Origin: Selenomonas sp. AE3005
GTDB lineage: Bacteria > Bacillota > Negativicutes > Selenomonadales > Selenomonadaceae
Direction of reading: 5' to 3'
DNA: 64,000 bases
Assembly (NCBI RefSeq): GCF_000686945.1
Contig: NZ_JMME01000002.1
Coordinates: 322,382 to 386,381 of the forward strand
The position numbers were made by a program, and so were the translations under genes. Positions within the stretch are counted from its first letter, which is position 1; each line of letters opens with the position of its first letter. Positions 8,920 to 18,875 of the stretch are shown here, piece by piece. Under the pieces are notes generated by a model. That model saw nothing but the letters and a program-made list of their open reading frames with translations, did not search any database and had not been told where the DNA came from.

Positions 8920-9744
8920 ATGCCGGAAATGCCAGAGGTGGAAATAATCCGCCGCTATTTGGATAAAATGGTGCAGGGACAGCAGATTATGTCTGTGGAT
9001 ATTGTCCTGCCCCGTATGATAAAATGGCCGGAACCTGAGAAGTTCCGGTCGCTGGTAACAGGCCAGCGCATTGAGTCGATGGTCCGCCGGGGAAAATACC
9101 TGCTGATGGAACTCACCGGCGGCCGGGAAGTCGTTTTTCACCTGCGCATGACAGGCCGGCTGGTTTACGAGCCGGAAGGCGTTAATCATGACAGCCATGC
9201 CAGGGTTATCTTTAAACTGGGCAACGGAGCAAGTCTAGTCTATGGTGATACCCGTACGCTCGGCACAATTCATGGCCTGCAGGCCGGGGAACGCTGGCGG
9301 CTTAAGGGCTTATCGGAAATGGGACCGGAGCCGTTAAGTGATGATTTTACTGCGGAATATCTGCAGGGTGTGGCCCAAAAACGCAAGGGTGCGATAAAAT
9401 CATTTTTGCTCAATCAAAAATACATCAGTGGTATTGGCAATATCTATGCCGATGAGGCCCTGTTTTTAGCCGGGATTCATCCCCAGCGTCCGGCCAATAT
9501 GCTTACGGAAACGGAGTGCCGCAAGCTGGCAGCTGCAGTAAATGAAGTCATTGCTGCCGGCATTGCCGATGGCGGTACGACTTTCCGGGATTACCAGAAT
9601 GGAGCCGGGGGCAAGGGCGGTCATCAGGAACATCTCTACGCCTACGGCCGCACGGGGCAGCCCTGCCGTAAGTGCGGCACGCCTATGGAGCGTATTACCG
9701 TTGGCGGCCGGGGGACGCACTTTTGCCCCCAGTGCCAGGAGTGA
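8920..9744 (+). CDS. mutM: Formamidopyrimidine-DNA glycosylase
   Basis: A 274-residue Fpg/MutM base-excision enzyme that removes 8-oxoguanine and formamidopyrimidines and nicks the abasic site. The mature N-terminus PEMPEVE supplies the catalytic Pro and Glu; the conserved Lys is in RRGKYLLMEL. The H2TH region (QKYISGIGNIYADEALF) and the C-terminal zinc finger with C-x2-C and C-x2-C pairs (CRKC, CPQC) are present. It starts at ATG 8920, one base after the polA stop, so it is almost certainly translated with polA; an upstream in-frame ATG at 8887 would destroy the required N-terminal Pro. Confidence 0.97.
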   Translation: MPEMPEVEIIRRYLDKMVQGQQIMSVDIVLPRMIKWPEPEKFRSLVTGQRIESMVRRGKYLLMELTGGREVVFHLRMTGRLVYEPEGVNHDSHARVIFKLGNGASLVYGDTRTLGTIHGLQAGERWRLKGLSEMGPEPLSDDFTAEYLQGVAQKRKGAIKSFLLNQKYISGIGNIYADEALFLAGIHPQRPANMLTETECRKLAAAVNEVIAAGIADGGTTFRDYQNGAGGKGGHQEHLYAYGRTGQPCRKCGTPMERITVGGRGTHFCPQCQE

Positions 9745-9749
9745 TGAGT

Positions 9750-10358
9750 ATGGCGAAAATAATTGGCCTGACCGGCGGCATTGCCAGTGGCAAGAGCACA
9801 ATTGCGGCATATTTTCAGTCCAAGGGCGCAGCCGTCCTTAGTGCCGATGACCTGGCCAGAACCCTGGCAGAGCCCGGAGGCGAGCTTTATCAAAAGTATG
9901 TCGCGCATTTCGGCCAGGGGATATTGCTGCCGGAAGGGACGCTGGACCGCCGGGCTATCGGCAATATCGTCTTTAGTGATGAGCAGCAGCGCCGCTGGCT
10001 GGATGAAACGAGTCATCCGGTTTTACAGGCGGCAATGGTAGAACAGATACAGGCGGCCCGGCAGAAAAATTTTCCTGTAATTATCCTTGATGTTCCATTG
10101 CTCTTTGAGGCCGGATGGGATAAAATGACAGAGGTAAGTTGTTTGGTTTTTGTGGACGCCGCTGTACAGCTTGAACGGCTGATAAAACGCAATGGCTACA
10201 CAAAGGCAGAGGCCTTAGGACGCATTGCTGCCCAGATGCCGCTGGCTGAAAAAAAACAACGGGCCGACAGCTTGATTGATAATAATGGCAGCCTGGCCGA
10301 ATCATACAACCAGGCTGATAAACTTTGGAAGGAGTGGACCCATGCAGGACTTTCGTGA
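9750..10358 (+). CDS. coaE: Dephospho-CoA kinase
   Basis: A 202-residue P-loop kinase that phosphorylates the ribose 3'-OH of dephospho-CoA, the last step of CoA synthesis. Walker A is GLTGGIASGKST; the DVPLLFEAGWD and LERLIKRNG segments are typical. I choose ATG 9750 because CCAGGAG at 9735-9741 is at normal spacing; ATG 9744 overlaps the mutM stop (ATGA) but is one base from that ribosome site. coaE following mutM and polA is a common Firmicutes order. The 3' end overlaps the next gene by 17 bases. Confidence 0.95.
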   Translation: MAKIIGLTGGIASGKSTIAAYFQSKGAAVLSADDLARTLAEPGGELYQKYVAHFGQGILLPEGTLDRRAIGNIVFSDEQQRRWLDETSHPVLQAAMVEQIQAARQKNFPVIILDVPLLFEAGWDKMTEVSCLVFVDAAVQLERLIKRNGYTKAEALGRIAAQMPLAEKKQRADSLIDNNGSLAESYNQADKLWKEWTHAGLS

Positions 10359-10953
10359 CAGGGTCCAGCGTAACAGACGCATTCAGCGACGCATGGCAAC
10401 CTGCTTTTGCGTTGCTTTATTTATTTTAGGTATAAGCCTTAGTGCTTTTTGTATCCTGCAGTTTGAGCCGGTGCAGCGCAAGTATTTCTATGTCTATCCC
10501 TATCATGATACGGTGATGAAATATGCGGAACTATATCATGTGGACAGCAATCTGACGGCGGCGGTAATCAAAAGCGAGAGCAAATTCAAGCACACGGCCA
10601 AATCCCATCGCGGCGCGGTGGGGCTGATGCAGCTCATGCCGGAAACGGCGGCATGGATTGCTGACCAGCTGGATGATAAAAACTACAGCGTGGAGAGCCT
10701 TCATGAACCGGACCGCAATATCCGCTATGGAACCTGGTATCTGGCGGAATTGCAGCGGGAATTCAAGGGTAATGATGTACTGGCACTGGCCGCTTACAAT
10801 GCCGGCCGGGGCAATGTGCGTGCCTGGATGGAGGAACGCCATTGGACGCTGAATTTTCATGATATAGATGCTATTCCCTATAAGGAAACCAGGGATTATG
10901 TACGTCAGGTAATTGGTGACCGTAAGAAGTATAAAGAGTTGTATCCGGAGTAA
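10342..10953 (+). CDS. Membrane-anchored lytic murein transglycosylase (SLT domain)
   Basis: A 203-residue protein with an N-terminal membrane anchor (about residues 20-40) and one SLT/goose-lysozyme-like domain. The catalytic Glu is Glu79 in IKSESKF, followed by the family motifs GAVGLMQLMPETA and LALAAYNAGRGNV. It should cleave glycan strands at the outer face of the inner membrane. It starts at ATG 10342 with AAGGAG 7 bases upstream, inside the end of coaE, and the next gene (polC) follows after 8 bases. The spacing suggests it is part of the polA-polC transcript. Confidence 0.93.
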   Translation: MQDFRDRVQRNRRIQRRMATCFCVALFILGISLSAFCILQFEPVQRKYFYVYPYHDTVMKYAELYHVDSNLTAAVIKSESKFKHTAKSHRGAVGLMQLMPETAAWIADQLDDKNYSVESLHEPDRNIRYGTWYLAELQREFKGNDVLALAAYNAGRGNVRAWMEERHWTLNFHDIDAIPYKETRDYVRQVIGDRKKYKELYPE

Positions 10954-10961
10954 GTGAGTAT

Positions 10962-13900
10962 ATGCAGAAGTATCGCATAGTTCCGCAACAAGATAATATG
11001 TTTTGGCAGCTGGTGCAGGGCATGACGCTCGATGATGAGGAAAAGACCTTGCTGAAAAATGCGGTTATCCGTCATGTCGAAGTCAGTGTCAAAAACAGCG
11101 CCTGGGAAATTGCTTTGACAAGTCAGACGCTTATTCCTGACGCGCTGTTAAAAGCAGCTGCGGCGCAGATTTGCAGCAAGTGTAATTTGCAGGACGTCAT
11201 TTTCTATCAGGACGTCATTGACATTGAGGATGGCATTCATAAGGTGTGGGCCAAGCTCGTAACGCAGGTGGCCGAGGGGAATCCCACGGTTTTTCAACTG
11301 CTCAAGCGTTCCAAGTACACCGTAGACGGCAGCAAACTCATCCTGCATGTGCCCGGGGAACTGGGCGGCGAAATCATGCGCGCGCATGCCGTGACACAGT
11401 TGATGAGCCGGGCTATTAAGGACATGCTGGGCTATCGCTGCCCCGTAGTCTGCGAGGCCAGTGAAGAGGTACTGCAGAATCTGGAAGTAGACGACAGCTT
11501 TAATACTCCCGAATATCAGGCGGCCGTGCATAAGGAACGCGTGGCTGAATCCCGGGCCGAGTCGGCCAAAGCCACCGATAAGAAACCGGCGGCAGAAAAA
11601 GCTGCCCCCAGGAAACGCGAGGACTTGTCCCGGCCAGTGGTGGTACAAAGTGCCGGCAATACCATCTTTGGCACTGGTGTCATGGGCGAGCGCAAACTTA
11701 TCGACGAGCTGGACGGCGAGACGAAAAACGTCATCTTGGAAGGCTTTATCGGTGAAGGTGCCGGTTCCGGCCTGAAAACCATTGAGTTTAAGACGGGTAC
11801 CAAACTCCTGACCTTTTGCCTGTCGGATGAGTCTAACGGCATTGCCTGCAAGAAATTCTTCAAAACTGGCAAGGGGCGCAACGGCAAGGAAGAAAACTAT
11901 GACGAAATAATGAGCCAGCTGAAGGACGGCATGTCTGTCCGCGTGCGGGGCTCGGTGCGTTTTGATACCTATATGAACGAGTACGTGCTCTTTGTGGACT
12001 CACTGGCTAAAAAAGAGCAGAAAAAGCGTACCGATGAGGCCGAAGTAAAGCGGGTGGAACTCCATGCGCATACCACCATGAGCGCCATGGACGCGGTGGT
12101 ATCGGTTAAAGACCTCATAAAGACAGCTGACAGCTGGGGCTGGCCGGCTATTGCCATCACTGACCACGGCGTGGTTCAGGCCTATCCGGACGCGGCCAAA
12201 ACGGCAGAAAAACTCAATATCAAGGTTATCTACGGCATGGAAGGCTATCTTACCGGGGATGATTTTGAGCAGAAAAGAGCTAATCATATTATCTTCCTGG
12301 CCAAGAATCCCAACGGCCTGCGCAATCTCTACCAGCTGGTATCCCTGTCCCATGTCAAATATTTCCATCGTCAGCCGCGCCTGCCCAAGAAAATCATTCA
12401 GGAATACAGGGACGGTATAATCATCGGCTCGGCCTGTGAGGCCGGCGAACTGATTCGTGCCATTGTGGAGGGGCAGTCTGAGGAAAAACTGCTTGAGATA
12501 GCAGATTTCTATGACTACCTGGAGATTCAGCCCATCCATAACAATGACTTCCTGAAACGCAGCGAAAAATTTCCTAATATCACGACTGATGAAGATTTAA
12601 TCAATATCAACCTCAAAGTGGCAGAATTGGCCAAAAAGCTGGGGAAAATGCTGGTGGCTACCTGCGATGTACATTTCCTCAATCCCGATGACAGCATTTA
12701 CCGCGCCATTCTCATGAAAGGCAAGGGCTTTGATGACGCAGAAATGCAGCCGCCCCTGTACCTGAGGACGACGGAAGAAATGATGGCCGAATTTGACTAC
12801 CTCGGCGAAGAGGCAGCTTACGAGGCTGTGGTCACCAATCCCCGGAAAATAAATGACATGATTGAAAAGTTCAAGCCGATTCCTGATGACTTGTACTCAC
12901 CGATGATTCCCGGAGCCGACGAAGAAATTCAATCCATGTCCTACAACCGGGCCAAGGCCATGTATGGGGAAAACCTGCCGGAAATCGTTGAGGCACGTCT
13001 GCAGCAGGAGCTTAAGCCCATTATCGGCCACGGCTTTTCCGTGCTTTATCTTATCTCCCAGCGTCTGGTGAAAAAATCAAATGACGATGGATATCTGGTA
13101 GGTTCCCGTGGTTCCGTAGGTTCGTCCTTTATCGCCACGATGACGGGGATAACGGAGGTTAACCCCCTGCCGCCGCACTGGCGTTGCCCGCATTGCCAGT
13201 ACAGCAAATTTATTACCGATGGTTCCTACGGCTGCGGCTATGACCTGCCGGATATGGACTGTCCTGTCTGCGGTACACCGCTTATTAAGGACGGCCACGA
13301 CATACCATTCGCCGTATTTCTGGGGTTCGATGGGGACAAGGTGCCTGATATCGACTTGAACTTCTCCGGTACATACCAGCCCGTGGCGCATAAGTACACG
13401 GAAATTCTGTTTGGCAAGGACAACGTATACCGTGCCGGTTCCATTCAGACCGTGGCTGATAAAACGGCCTTTGGCTATGTGAAGAAATTCTTTGAGGAAA
13501 AGGGTGTTAAAAAGCACATTTCCTATATCGACCGGCTGGCACACGGCTGTATGGGCGTAAAGTCCACAACCGGCCAGCACCCGGCCGGCATCATGGTTGT
13601 GCCCCGGGATATGGACGTACATTTCTTCACACCCATTCAGCACCCGGCTAATGATATGAACTGCGGCACGATTACCACGCATTTCGATTACCATTCCATC
13701 AGCAGCCGTTTGGTTAAGCTCGATATTCTCGGACACGATGACCCGACCGTAATCAAAATGCTGGAGGACCTGACCTGCCGCGATCCGAAAACGATTCCCT
13801 TCGATGATGTGGCCACGATGTCGCTCTTTTACTGTACTGACGCGCTGGGCGTGACACCGGAGGAACTCGGAGCAACTTCCGGCACCTTCGGCATACCGGA

Positions 13901-14774
13901 GTTCCGTACACCGTTTACGCGGCAGATGATTGACGACACCAATCCCGACGTGTTCTCGGACCTCGTGCGTATATCAGGGTTCTCCCATGGTACCGACGTG
14001 TGGCTGGGCAATGCTCAGGACCTTATCCGCAGCGGTCAGTGTACCATTAAGAATGCTATCTCGGCCCGTGATGATATCATGATGTATCTTATCCATCACG
14101 GCATTGACCCGCTGCTGTCCTTTAAGACCATGGAAAAGGTGCGTAAGGGCAAGGGCATTGACCCGGAAGTGGTGAAGAAACTGCAGGACGGCGATATACC
14201 GCAGTGGTATATTGATTCCTGTCAGAAGATAAAATACCTCTTCCCTCGGGCGCATGCCACGGCTTACGTTATGATGGCTTACCGCATTGCGTTCTGCAAG
14301 GTTCATTATCCATTGGCTTATTATGCGGCTTATTTCTCAATCCGCGCCGATGAATTTGACGCCAACGTCGTTGCCAGGGGGCAGGAATATGTTGGGCAGC
14401 AGATAAAGGAACTGGAGGAGATTTCCAAGGAGAAAAAACTCGACGCCAAGCAAAATGCTACGCTGATTGTTCTGCAGCTGGCCTGGGAAATGTACCTGCG
14501 TGGTTACGACTGCGAAAAGGTGGATATCTACACCTCGGATGCAGAAAAATTCGTTATCCACGAAAAATCCCTGCTGCCGCCGCTCGCCAGCCTGGCCGGC
14601 ATGGGCACAAAAGCCTCCCAGAGCATTGTCGAGGCCAGAAAAGATGGTATTTTCACCAGTATCGAAGACCTGCGCCGCCGTACCGGTATTTCCAAGACCA
14701 ATATCGAAATACTCCGCGACCACGGCTGCCTCGACGGCATGGGCGAATCCGACCAGATTGCCTTGTTTTGCTGA
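10962..14774 (+). CDS. polC: DNA polymerase III alpha subunit, PolC type, without the exonuclease domain
   Basis: A 1270-residue replicative polymerase of the Gram-positive PolC class. In order: N-terminal domain, OB fold (about 230-340), PHP domain starting at HAHTTMSAMD (about 368), the zinc module with CPHC and CPVC (about 742-775), the catalytic PDIDLNFSG (about 795) and the C-terminal helix-hairpin-helix region (LAGMGTKAS). In typical PolC (about 1430 residues) a DnaQ-like 3'-5' exonuclease is inserted in the PHP domain. Here GMEGYLTGDD (about 424-433) runs straight into FEQKRANHIIFLAKN, the segment that normally resumes after that insertion. The shortfall of about 165 residues matches one exonuclease domain, so proofreading must come from another protein. 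ATG 10962 follows AGTGAG; the gene ends a compact operon. Confidence 0.96.
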   Translation: MQKYRIVPQQDNMFWQLVQGMTLDDEEKTLLKNAVIRHVEVSVKNSAWEIALTSQTLIPDALLKAAAAQICSKCNLQDVIFYQDVIDIEDGIHKVWAKLVTQVAEGNPTVFQLLKRSKYTVDGSKLILHVPGELGGEIMRAHAVTQLMSRAIKDMLGYRCPVVCEASEEVLQNLEVDDSFNTPEYQAAVHKERVAESRAESAKATDKKPAAEKAAPRKREDLSRPVVVQSAGNTIFGTGVMGERKLIDELDGETKNVILEGFIGEGAGSGLKTIEFKTGTKLLTFCLSDESNGIACKKFFKTGKGRNGKEENYDEIMSQLKDGMSVRVRGSVRFDTYMNEYVLFVDSLAKKEQKKRTDEAEVKRVELHAHTTMSAMDAVVSVKDLIKTADSWGWPAIAITDHGVVQAYPDAAKTAEKLNIKVIYGMEGYLTGDDFEQKRANHIIFLAKNPNGLRNLYQLVSLSHVKYFHRQPRLPKKIIQEYRDGIIIGSACEAGELIRAIVEGQSEEKLLEIADFYDYLEIQPIHNNDFLKRSEKFPNITTDEDLININLKVAELAKKLGKMLVATCDVHFLNPDDSIYRAILMKGKGFDDAEMQPPLYLRTTEEMMAEFDYLGEEAAYEAVVTNPRKINDMIEKFKPIPDDLYSPMIPGADEEIQSMSYNRAKAMYGENLPEIVEARLQQELKPIIGHGFSVLYLISQRLVKKSNDDGYLVGSRGSVGSSFIATMTGITEVNPLPPHWRCPHCQYSKFITDGSYGCGYDLPDMDCPVCGTPLIKDGHDIPFAVFLGFDGDKVPDIDLNFSGTYQPVAHKYTEILFGKDNVYRAGSIQTVADKTAFGYVKKFFEEKGVKKHISYIDRLAHGCMGVKSTTGQHPAGIMVVPRDMDVHFFTPIQHPANDMNCGTITTHFDYHSISSRLVKLDILGHDDPTVIKMLEDLTCRDPKTIPFDDVATMSLFYCTDALGVTPEELGATSGTFGIPEFRTPFTRQMIDDTNPDVFSDLVRISGFSHGTDVWLGNAQDLIRSGQCTIKNAISARDDIMMYLIHHGIDPLLSFKTMEKVRKGKGIDPEVVKKLQDGDIPQWYIDSCQKIKYLFPRAHATAYVMMAYRIAFCKVHYPLAYYAAYFSIRADEFDANVVARGQEYVGQQIKELEEISKEKKLDAKQNATLIVLQLAWEMYLRGYDCEKVDIYTSDAEKFVIHEKSLLPPLASLAGMGTKASQSIVEARKDGIFTSIEDLRRRTGISKTNIEILRDHGCLDGMGESDQIALFC

Positions 14775-14783
14775 TGTCTGACA

Positions 14784-14812
14784 TAGACAAAAAAGAAGGC
14801 TTTTGCTAAAAT
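14784..14812 (+). promoter_or_regulatory. Possible promoter of the miaB-mutS-mutL genes
   Basis: TAGACA (14784-14789), 17-base spacer, TAAAAT (14807-14812), between polC and miaB. No clear terminator follows polC. Confidence 0.5.
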
Positions 14813-14855
14813 ATAGTATTGGGTAACAATTTACTAAAGGACTGAATGATTTAAG

Positions 14856-16205
14856 ATGAAGATAATAAATGGCAAAGCTCAGCGCTATGTCAAGTTTTTG
14901 GTTTACGGCTGTCAGATGAATGTGGCGGATGCGGAACGCATGGCCGGGCAGCTGGCGGATATTGGTTATGAGCGGCTGGCTGATGATGCGGATATGGCAG
15001 AGGCCGATCTGCTGATCATCAATACCTGTGCTGTCCGGGAAACGGCTGAGGATAAGGTTTACGGTAAAATCGGTGAGATAAAGAATCTCAAACGTAAGAA
15101 TCCGCAGCTGATTTTCGGCATTACCGGTTGTATGGCGCAGAAGGAAAGCGACAAGCTTATCAAACGGGCGCCGCATATTGATTTTGTGCTGGGGACCGGC
15201 AAGGTGCATGAGCTCAATCAGGTTGTACAGGAAATTGAGCAGGAGCACGGTCATGTGGTCAATACGGCACTGGACGATAAGACAGCGCCGGCGATTGCCG
15301 AGGACAGCCGTGTGGCCCGTGACGGTAAACTTTCAGCCTGGATTCCCATCATGTATGGGTGCAACAATTTTTGTACCTATTGTATAGTGCCCTATGTGCG
15401 TGGCCGCGAACGCAGCCGCCGTCCCGAAGATGTGGTGAAAGAAGTGGAGCAGGCTGTGGCGCAGGGATATAAGGAAGTTACCCTGCTCGGCCAGAATGTT
15501 AACTCCTACGGCAAAGACCATAAGCTGGCCACGTTTGCGGAACTGCTGCAGATGGTGGATAAGGTGCCGGGCATTAAGCGTGTGCGCTTTATGACTTCGC
15601 ATCCCAAGGATTTGAGTGATGAGGTCATTGAGGCTATTGCCACAGGTGAGCATCTTTGTGAGCATATTCATCTGCCGGTACAGTATGGCAGCAATCATCT
15701 ATTAAAGGCCATGAATCGTGTTTATACGGTGGAAAGCTACAAGGAACTCGTGAAGAAGATTCGGGCGCGTATTCCTGAGGCGTCACTCACTACGGATTTG
15801 ATTGTGGGTTTCCCCGGCGAAACGGCAGATGACTTTGCGCAGATGCTCGCGTTCTTAAAGGAAATCCGCTATGATTCGGCCTATACGTTTATCTATTCCA
15901 AGCGCTCCGGCACGCCGGCGGCCACGATGGACAATCAGGTGGACGATGCGGTGAAGAAAGAACGTCTGAACGCCCTCATGGAGGTGCAGAATCAGATAAG
16001 CCTGGAAAAGAATCAGGCTCTGCAGGACGCTGTTATGGAAGTTATGGTCGAAGGCCCCAGCAAGAATGACGCGGCTGTATGGACGGGGCATACCCGTACG
16101 AATAAAATCGTGCTCTTTAGTCATCAGGATGAGCAGCCTGGTGATTTCATCAATGTTAAGATTACTCACCCTCAGACCTGGGTGTTAAAAGGCATGCGTG
16201 TATAA
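14856..16205 (+). CDS. miaB: tRNA-2-methylthio-N6-dimethylallyladenosine synthase MiaB
   Basis: A 449-residue radical-SAM methylthiotransferase that adds the 2-methylthio group to i6A37 of tRNAs reading UNN codons. The N-terminal UPF0004 domain has the three Cys for the auxiliary cluster (YGCQMN, NTCAVRE, GCMAQ). The radical-SAM cluster ligands are Cys169, Cys173 and Cys176 in GCNNFCTYCIVP. A C-terminal TRAM domain (about 380-449) binds RNA. The order miaB-mutS-mutL is a widespread Firmicutes arrangement. Confidence 0.97.
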   Translation: MKIINGKAQRYVKFLVYGCQMNVADAERMAGQLADIGYERLADDADMAEADLLIINTCAVRETAEDKVYGKIGEIKNLKRKNPQLIFGITGCMAQKESDKLIKRAPHIDFVLGTGKVHELNQVVQEIEQEHGHVVNTALDDKTAPAIAEDSRVARDGKLSAWIPIMYGCNNFCTYCIVPYVRGRERSRRPEDVVKEVEQAVAQGYKEVTLLGQNVNSYGKDHKLATFAELLQMVDKVPGIKRVRFMTSHPKDLSDEVIEAIATGEHLCEHIHLPVQYGSNHLLKAMNRVYTVESYKELVKKIRARIPEASLTTDLIVGFPGETADDFAQMLAFLKEIRYDSAYTFIYSKRSGTPAATMDNQVDDAVKKERLNALMEVQNQISLEKNQALQDAVMEVMVEGPSKNDAAVWTGHTRTNKIVLFSHQDEQPGDFINVKITHPQTWVLKGMRV

Positions 16206-16214
16206 TTTTGCGGA

Positions 16215-16239
16215 GAGCTCCCTCAAGGTGAGGGAGCTC
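16215..16239 (+). terminator. Hairpin between miaB and mutS
   Basis: Perfect 11-bp stem GAGCTCCCTCA (16215-16225) / TGAGGGAGCTC (16229-16239) with loop AGG. No immediate T tract follows, so it may be an attenuator or an RNA-processing or stability element instead of a full terminator. Confidence 0.55.
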
Positions 16240-16286
16240 CTGCCGTTATTTATAGTTTTTTAGATTTGTGGAGGTGCAGCGCTTAC

Positions 16287-18875
16287 ATGGAACTTACGCC
16301 CATGATGCAGCAATATCTGGCCACCAAGGAACAGCATCCCGAGGCCATTCTCTTTTTCCGGTTGGGTGATTTCTATGAAATGTTCTTTGACGATGCGCGA
16401 ATTGTGTCAAAGGAGCTCAGTCTGACCTTGACCAGCCGCAGCGGCGACACGGATAAGTCACCTATGTGCGGCGTGCCCTATCATGCGGCTGAGGGGTATA
16501 TCAACAAGCTCGTGAGCCGTGGTTACAAGGTGGCTATTGCCGAGCAGATTGGTGACCCCAAGGCCAAAGGGCTGACCAAGCGTGAGGTCATAAAAATCAT
16601 CACTCCGGGAACGGTGCTGTCGGAGTCGGCCCTGAAGGACGCGGCCAATAATTATATTGCGCTGGTTTATGAAAAGGGCGAGGCCATTATTCTGGCTGGT
16701 GCGGATATTTCCACGGGCGAATGTTTCTATGGCATATATGACGGCGGCAGCCGGGAGCAAATGCTATATGATGAGCTTTACCGTCTGGCCATGCCGGAAC
16801 TGCTGGTGGTGGGGCAGCCGTCCTTTATGGACAATTTAAAGGAGTTCACCGACCTGCGCCTGCCGGCTGTATCGTACACGCGTATTGAGGACGTTTCCCC
16901 TGCGGTGGAGGACAGGATTATTGAGCATTTTGCCGCAGATGTGCGTCCCTGCGATGAAGGGGCCAAGGAGGCCGTGGCTACGCTGCTCGATTATCTCCAT
17001 GCTACGGTGATGACGGATTTAACGCATCTCAATCAGTTGAACTTTTTGGATGCCTCGGAAAATCTGGTCATTGATACCTATACCCTGCGTAATCTGGAAA
17101 TCACGCGCAACCTGCGTGATGGCGGCAAGAAGGATACGTTGCTCGATGTATTGGATTTTACGCAAACAGCTATGGGCAGCCGCCTGCTGAAAAAATGGCT
17201 GGAGTACCCGTTGTTAAATATCCTGCCCATCAACCAGCGGCTTGACGCGGTGGAAGAGCTGACCAAGGACTTTGCTCTGCGTGGCGGCCTGCGTGCCGGC
17301 TGCAAGGAAGTGCATGACTTCGAGCGTCTGTTGACGCGTATTGAGGTGGGGACGGCCAATGCCAGGGATTTGATTGCGCTTAAAATATCGCTGATGTGCC
17401 TGCCACAGATTAAAGGCCAGCTGGCCAAGGCACAGTCGCAGGTACTTAAGGGCTGTCATGAAAATATGCAGGTCTTTGATGACTTGGTAGATTTATTGCA
17501 GCGTTCCATTGTGGACGAGCCGGGAATTTCCCTGCGTGATGGCGGCATTATTAAAGCAGGTTACAACGCTGACCTTGACGAGTACCGCCGGATTGCCCAT
17601 GACAGCAAGTCCATGCTGCAGGAAATCGAGGAACGGGAAAAGGAAGAAACGGGCATTCGTTCACTGAAAATCGGCTATAACAAGGTGTTTGGCTATTATA
17701 TTGAGGTGCGCCACAGCGGTGCTGACCTGGTGCCTGACCGCTATATCCGCAAGCAGACACTGGCCAATGCGGAGCGCTATATCACCGAAGAACTGAAAGA
17801 GTTTGAGACAAAAATTCTCGGCGCACAGGAAAAAATCGTCAGCATTGAGTACAATCTCTTTACGGAAGTCCGCGAAGTCATTAAGACCAGACTGACGGAA
17901 ATTCAGGGCACAGCCCATGAAATTGCCATTGTGGACGTACTGACGGGACTGGCTGAGGCAGCGGTAGCTTATAACTACGTGCGGCCGCGCATGACCACCA
18001 ACGGCGAGATTGACATAAAGGACGGCCGCCATCCTTTGGTGGAGCGCATTCTTACGCGTGATTTGTTTGTTCCCAATGATACAAAGCTGAATCATAATGA
18101 CTGCGAAATCATGCTGATTACCGGGCCGAACATGGCCGGTAAATCCACCTACATGCGGCAGACGGCGTTGCTCACGTTGATGGCGCAAATTGGCAGCTTT
18201 ATCCCGGCACGGGAGGCGGCAATTTCGCCGGTTGACCGCATATTTACCCGTATTGGTGCCAGTGATGACTTAGTCAGCGGCCAAAGTACCTTTATGGTGG
18301 AAATGAATGAAGTGGCGCAGATTTTAAAATATGCGACCAAGAACAGTCTGGTTATTCTCGATGAAATCGGCCGCGGTACCAGCACTTTTGATGGCATGAG
18401 TATTGCCCGGGCCGTGATTGAACACATCGAGCAGAAGGTGCATGCCAAGACGCTCTTTGCGACACACTATCATGAACTGACGGATTTGGAAAACAAAATC
18501 GTCAGGAATTACTGTGTAGCGGTCAAGGAACGCGGTACGCAGGTAGCTTTCCTGCGGCGCATTGTACCGGGGGCGGCGGATAAGTCCTACGGTATCCATG
18601 TAGCACGGCTGGCTGGCCTGCCCAAGTCCGTAACCAAACGGGCAGAGGATATTCTGGCAGAACTTGAGGCAGACGCGGCTGTTATGCAGGAAAATACCGG
18701 CAGTGCAGCTCCGGCACCGGCAGAAAAGCCCGTGGACATGATGGGCTCGTTGTTTGCTAACAGCCTTAGCGACAAATTGTTGGCTTTGGACGTTATGACC
18801 ATGACACCGTTAGAGGCCATGAATGAACTTTATAAATTACAGGCACAGGCCAAGAGGGAGGCAGGACAAGCATGA
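16287..18875 (+). CDS. mutS: DNA mismatch repair protein MutS
   Basis: An 862-residue mismatch-recognition ATPase. The mismatch-wedging FYE motif (Phe29, Glu31, in GDFYEMFFDD) shows it is MutS1 rather than MutS2. The ATPase has Walker A GPNMAGKST (about 613-621) and Walker B DEIGRGTSTFDG, and the C-terminal tail carries a helix-turn-helix dimer region. I start at ATG 16287 with TGGAGGTG 10 bases upstream; a TTG at 16266 would add seven residues across that ribosome site. The mutL start codon overlaps its stop by 4 bases, so the pair is translationally coupled. Confidence 0.97.
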   Translation: MELTPMMQQYLATKEQHPEAILFFRLGDFYEMFFDDARIVSKELSLTLTSRSGDTDKSPMCGVPYHAAEGYINKLVSRGYKVAIAEQIGDPKAKGLTKREVIKIITPGTVLSESALKDAANNYIALVYEKGEAIILAGADISTGECFYGIYDGGSREQMLYDELYRLAMPELLVVGQPSFMDNLKEFTDLRLPAVSYTRIEDVSPAVEDRIIEHFAADVRPCDEGAKEAVATLLDYLHATVMTDLTHLNQLNFLDASENLVIDTYTLRNLEITRNLRDGGKKDTLLDVLDFTQTAMGSRLLKKWLEYPLLNILPINQRLDAVEELTKDFALRGGLRAGCKEVHDFERLLTRIEVGTANARDLIALKISLMCLPQIKGQLAKAQSQVLKGCHENMQVFDDLVDLLQRSIVDEPGISLRDGGIIKAGYNADLDEYRRIAHDSKSMLQEIEEREKEETGIRSLKIGYNKVFGYYIEVRHSGADLVPDRYIRKQTLANAERYITEELKEFETKILGAQEKIVSIEYNLFTEVREVIKTRLTEIQGTAHEIAIVDVLTGLAEAAVAYNYVRPRMTTNGEIDIKDGRHPLVERILTRDLFVPNDTKLNHNDCEIMLITGPNMAGKSTYMRQTALLTLMAQIGSFIPAREAAISPVDRIFTRIGASDDLVSGQSTFMVEMNEVAQILKYATKNSLVILDEIGRGTSTFDGMSIARAVIEHIEQKVHAKTLFATHYHELTDLENKIVRNYCVAVKERGTQVAFLRRIVPGAADKSYGIHVARLAGLPKSVTKRAEDILAELEADAAVMQENTGSAAPAPAEKPVDMMGSLFANSLSDKLLALDVMTMTPLEAMNELYKLQAQAKREAGQA

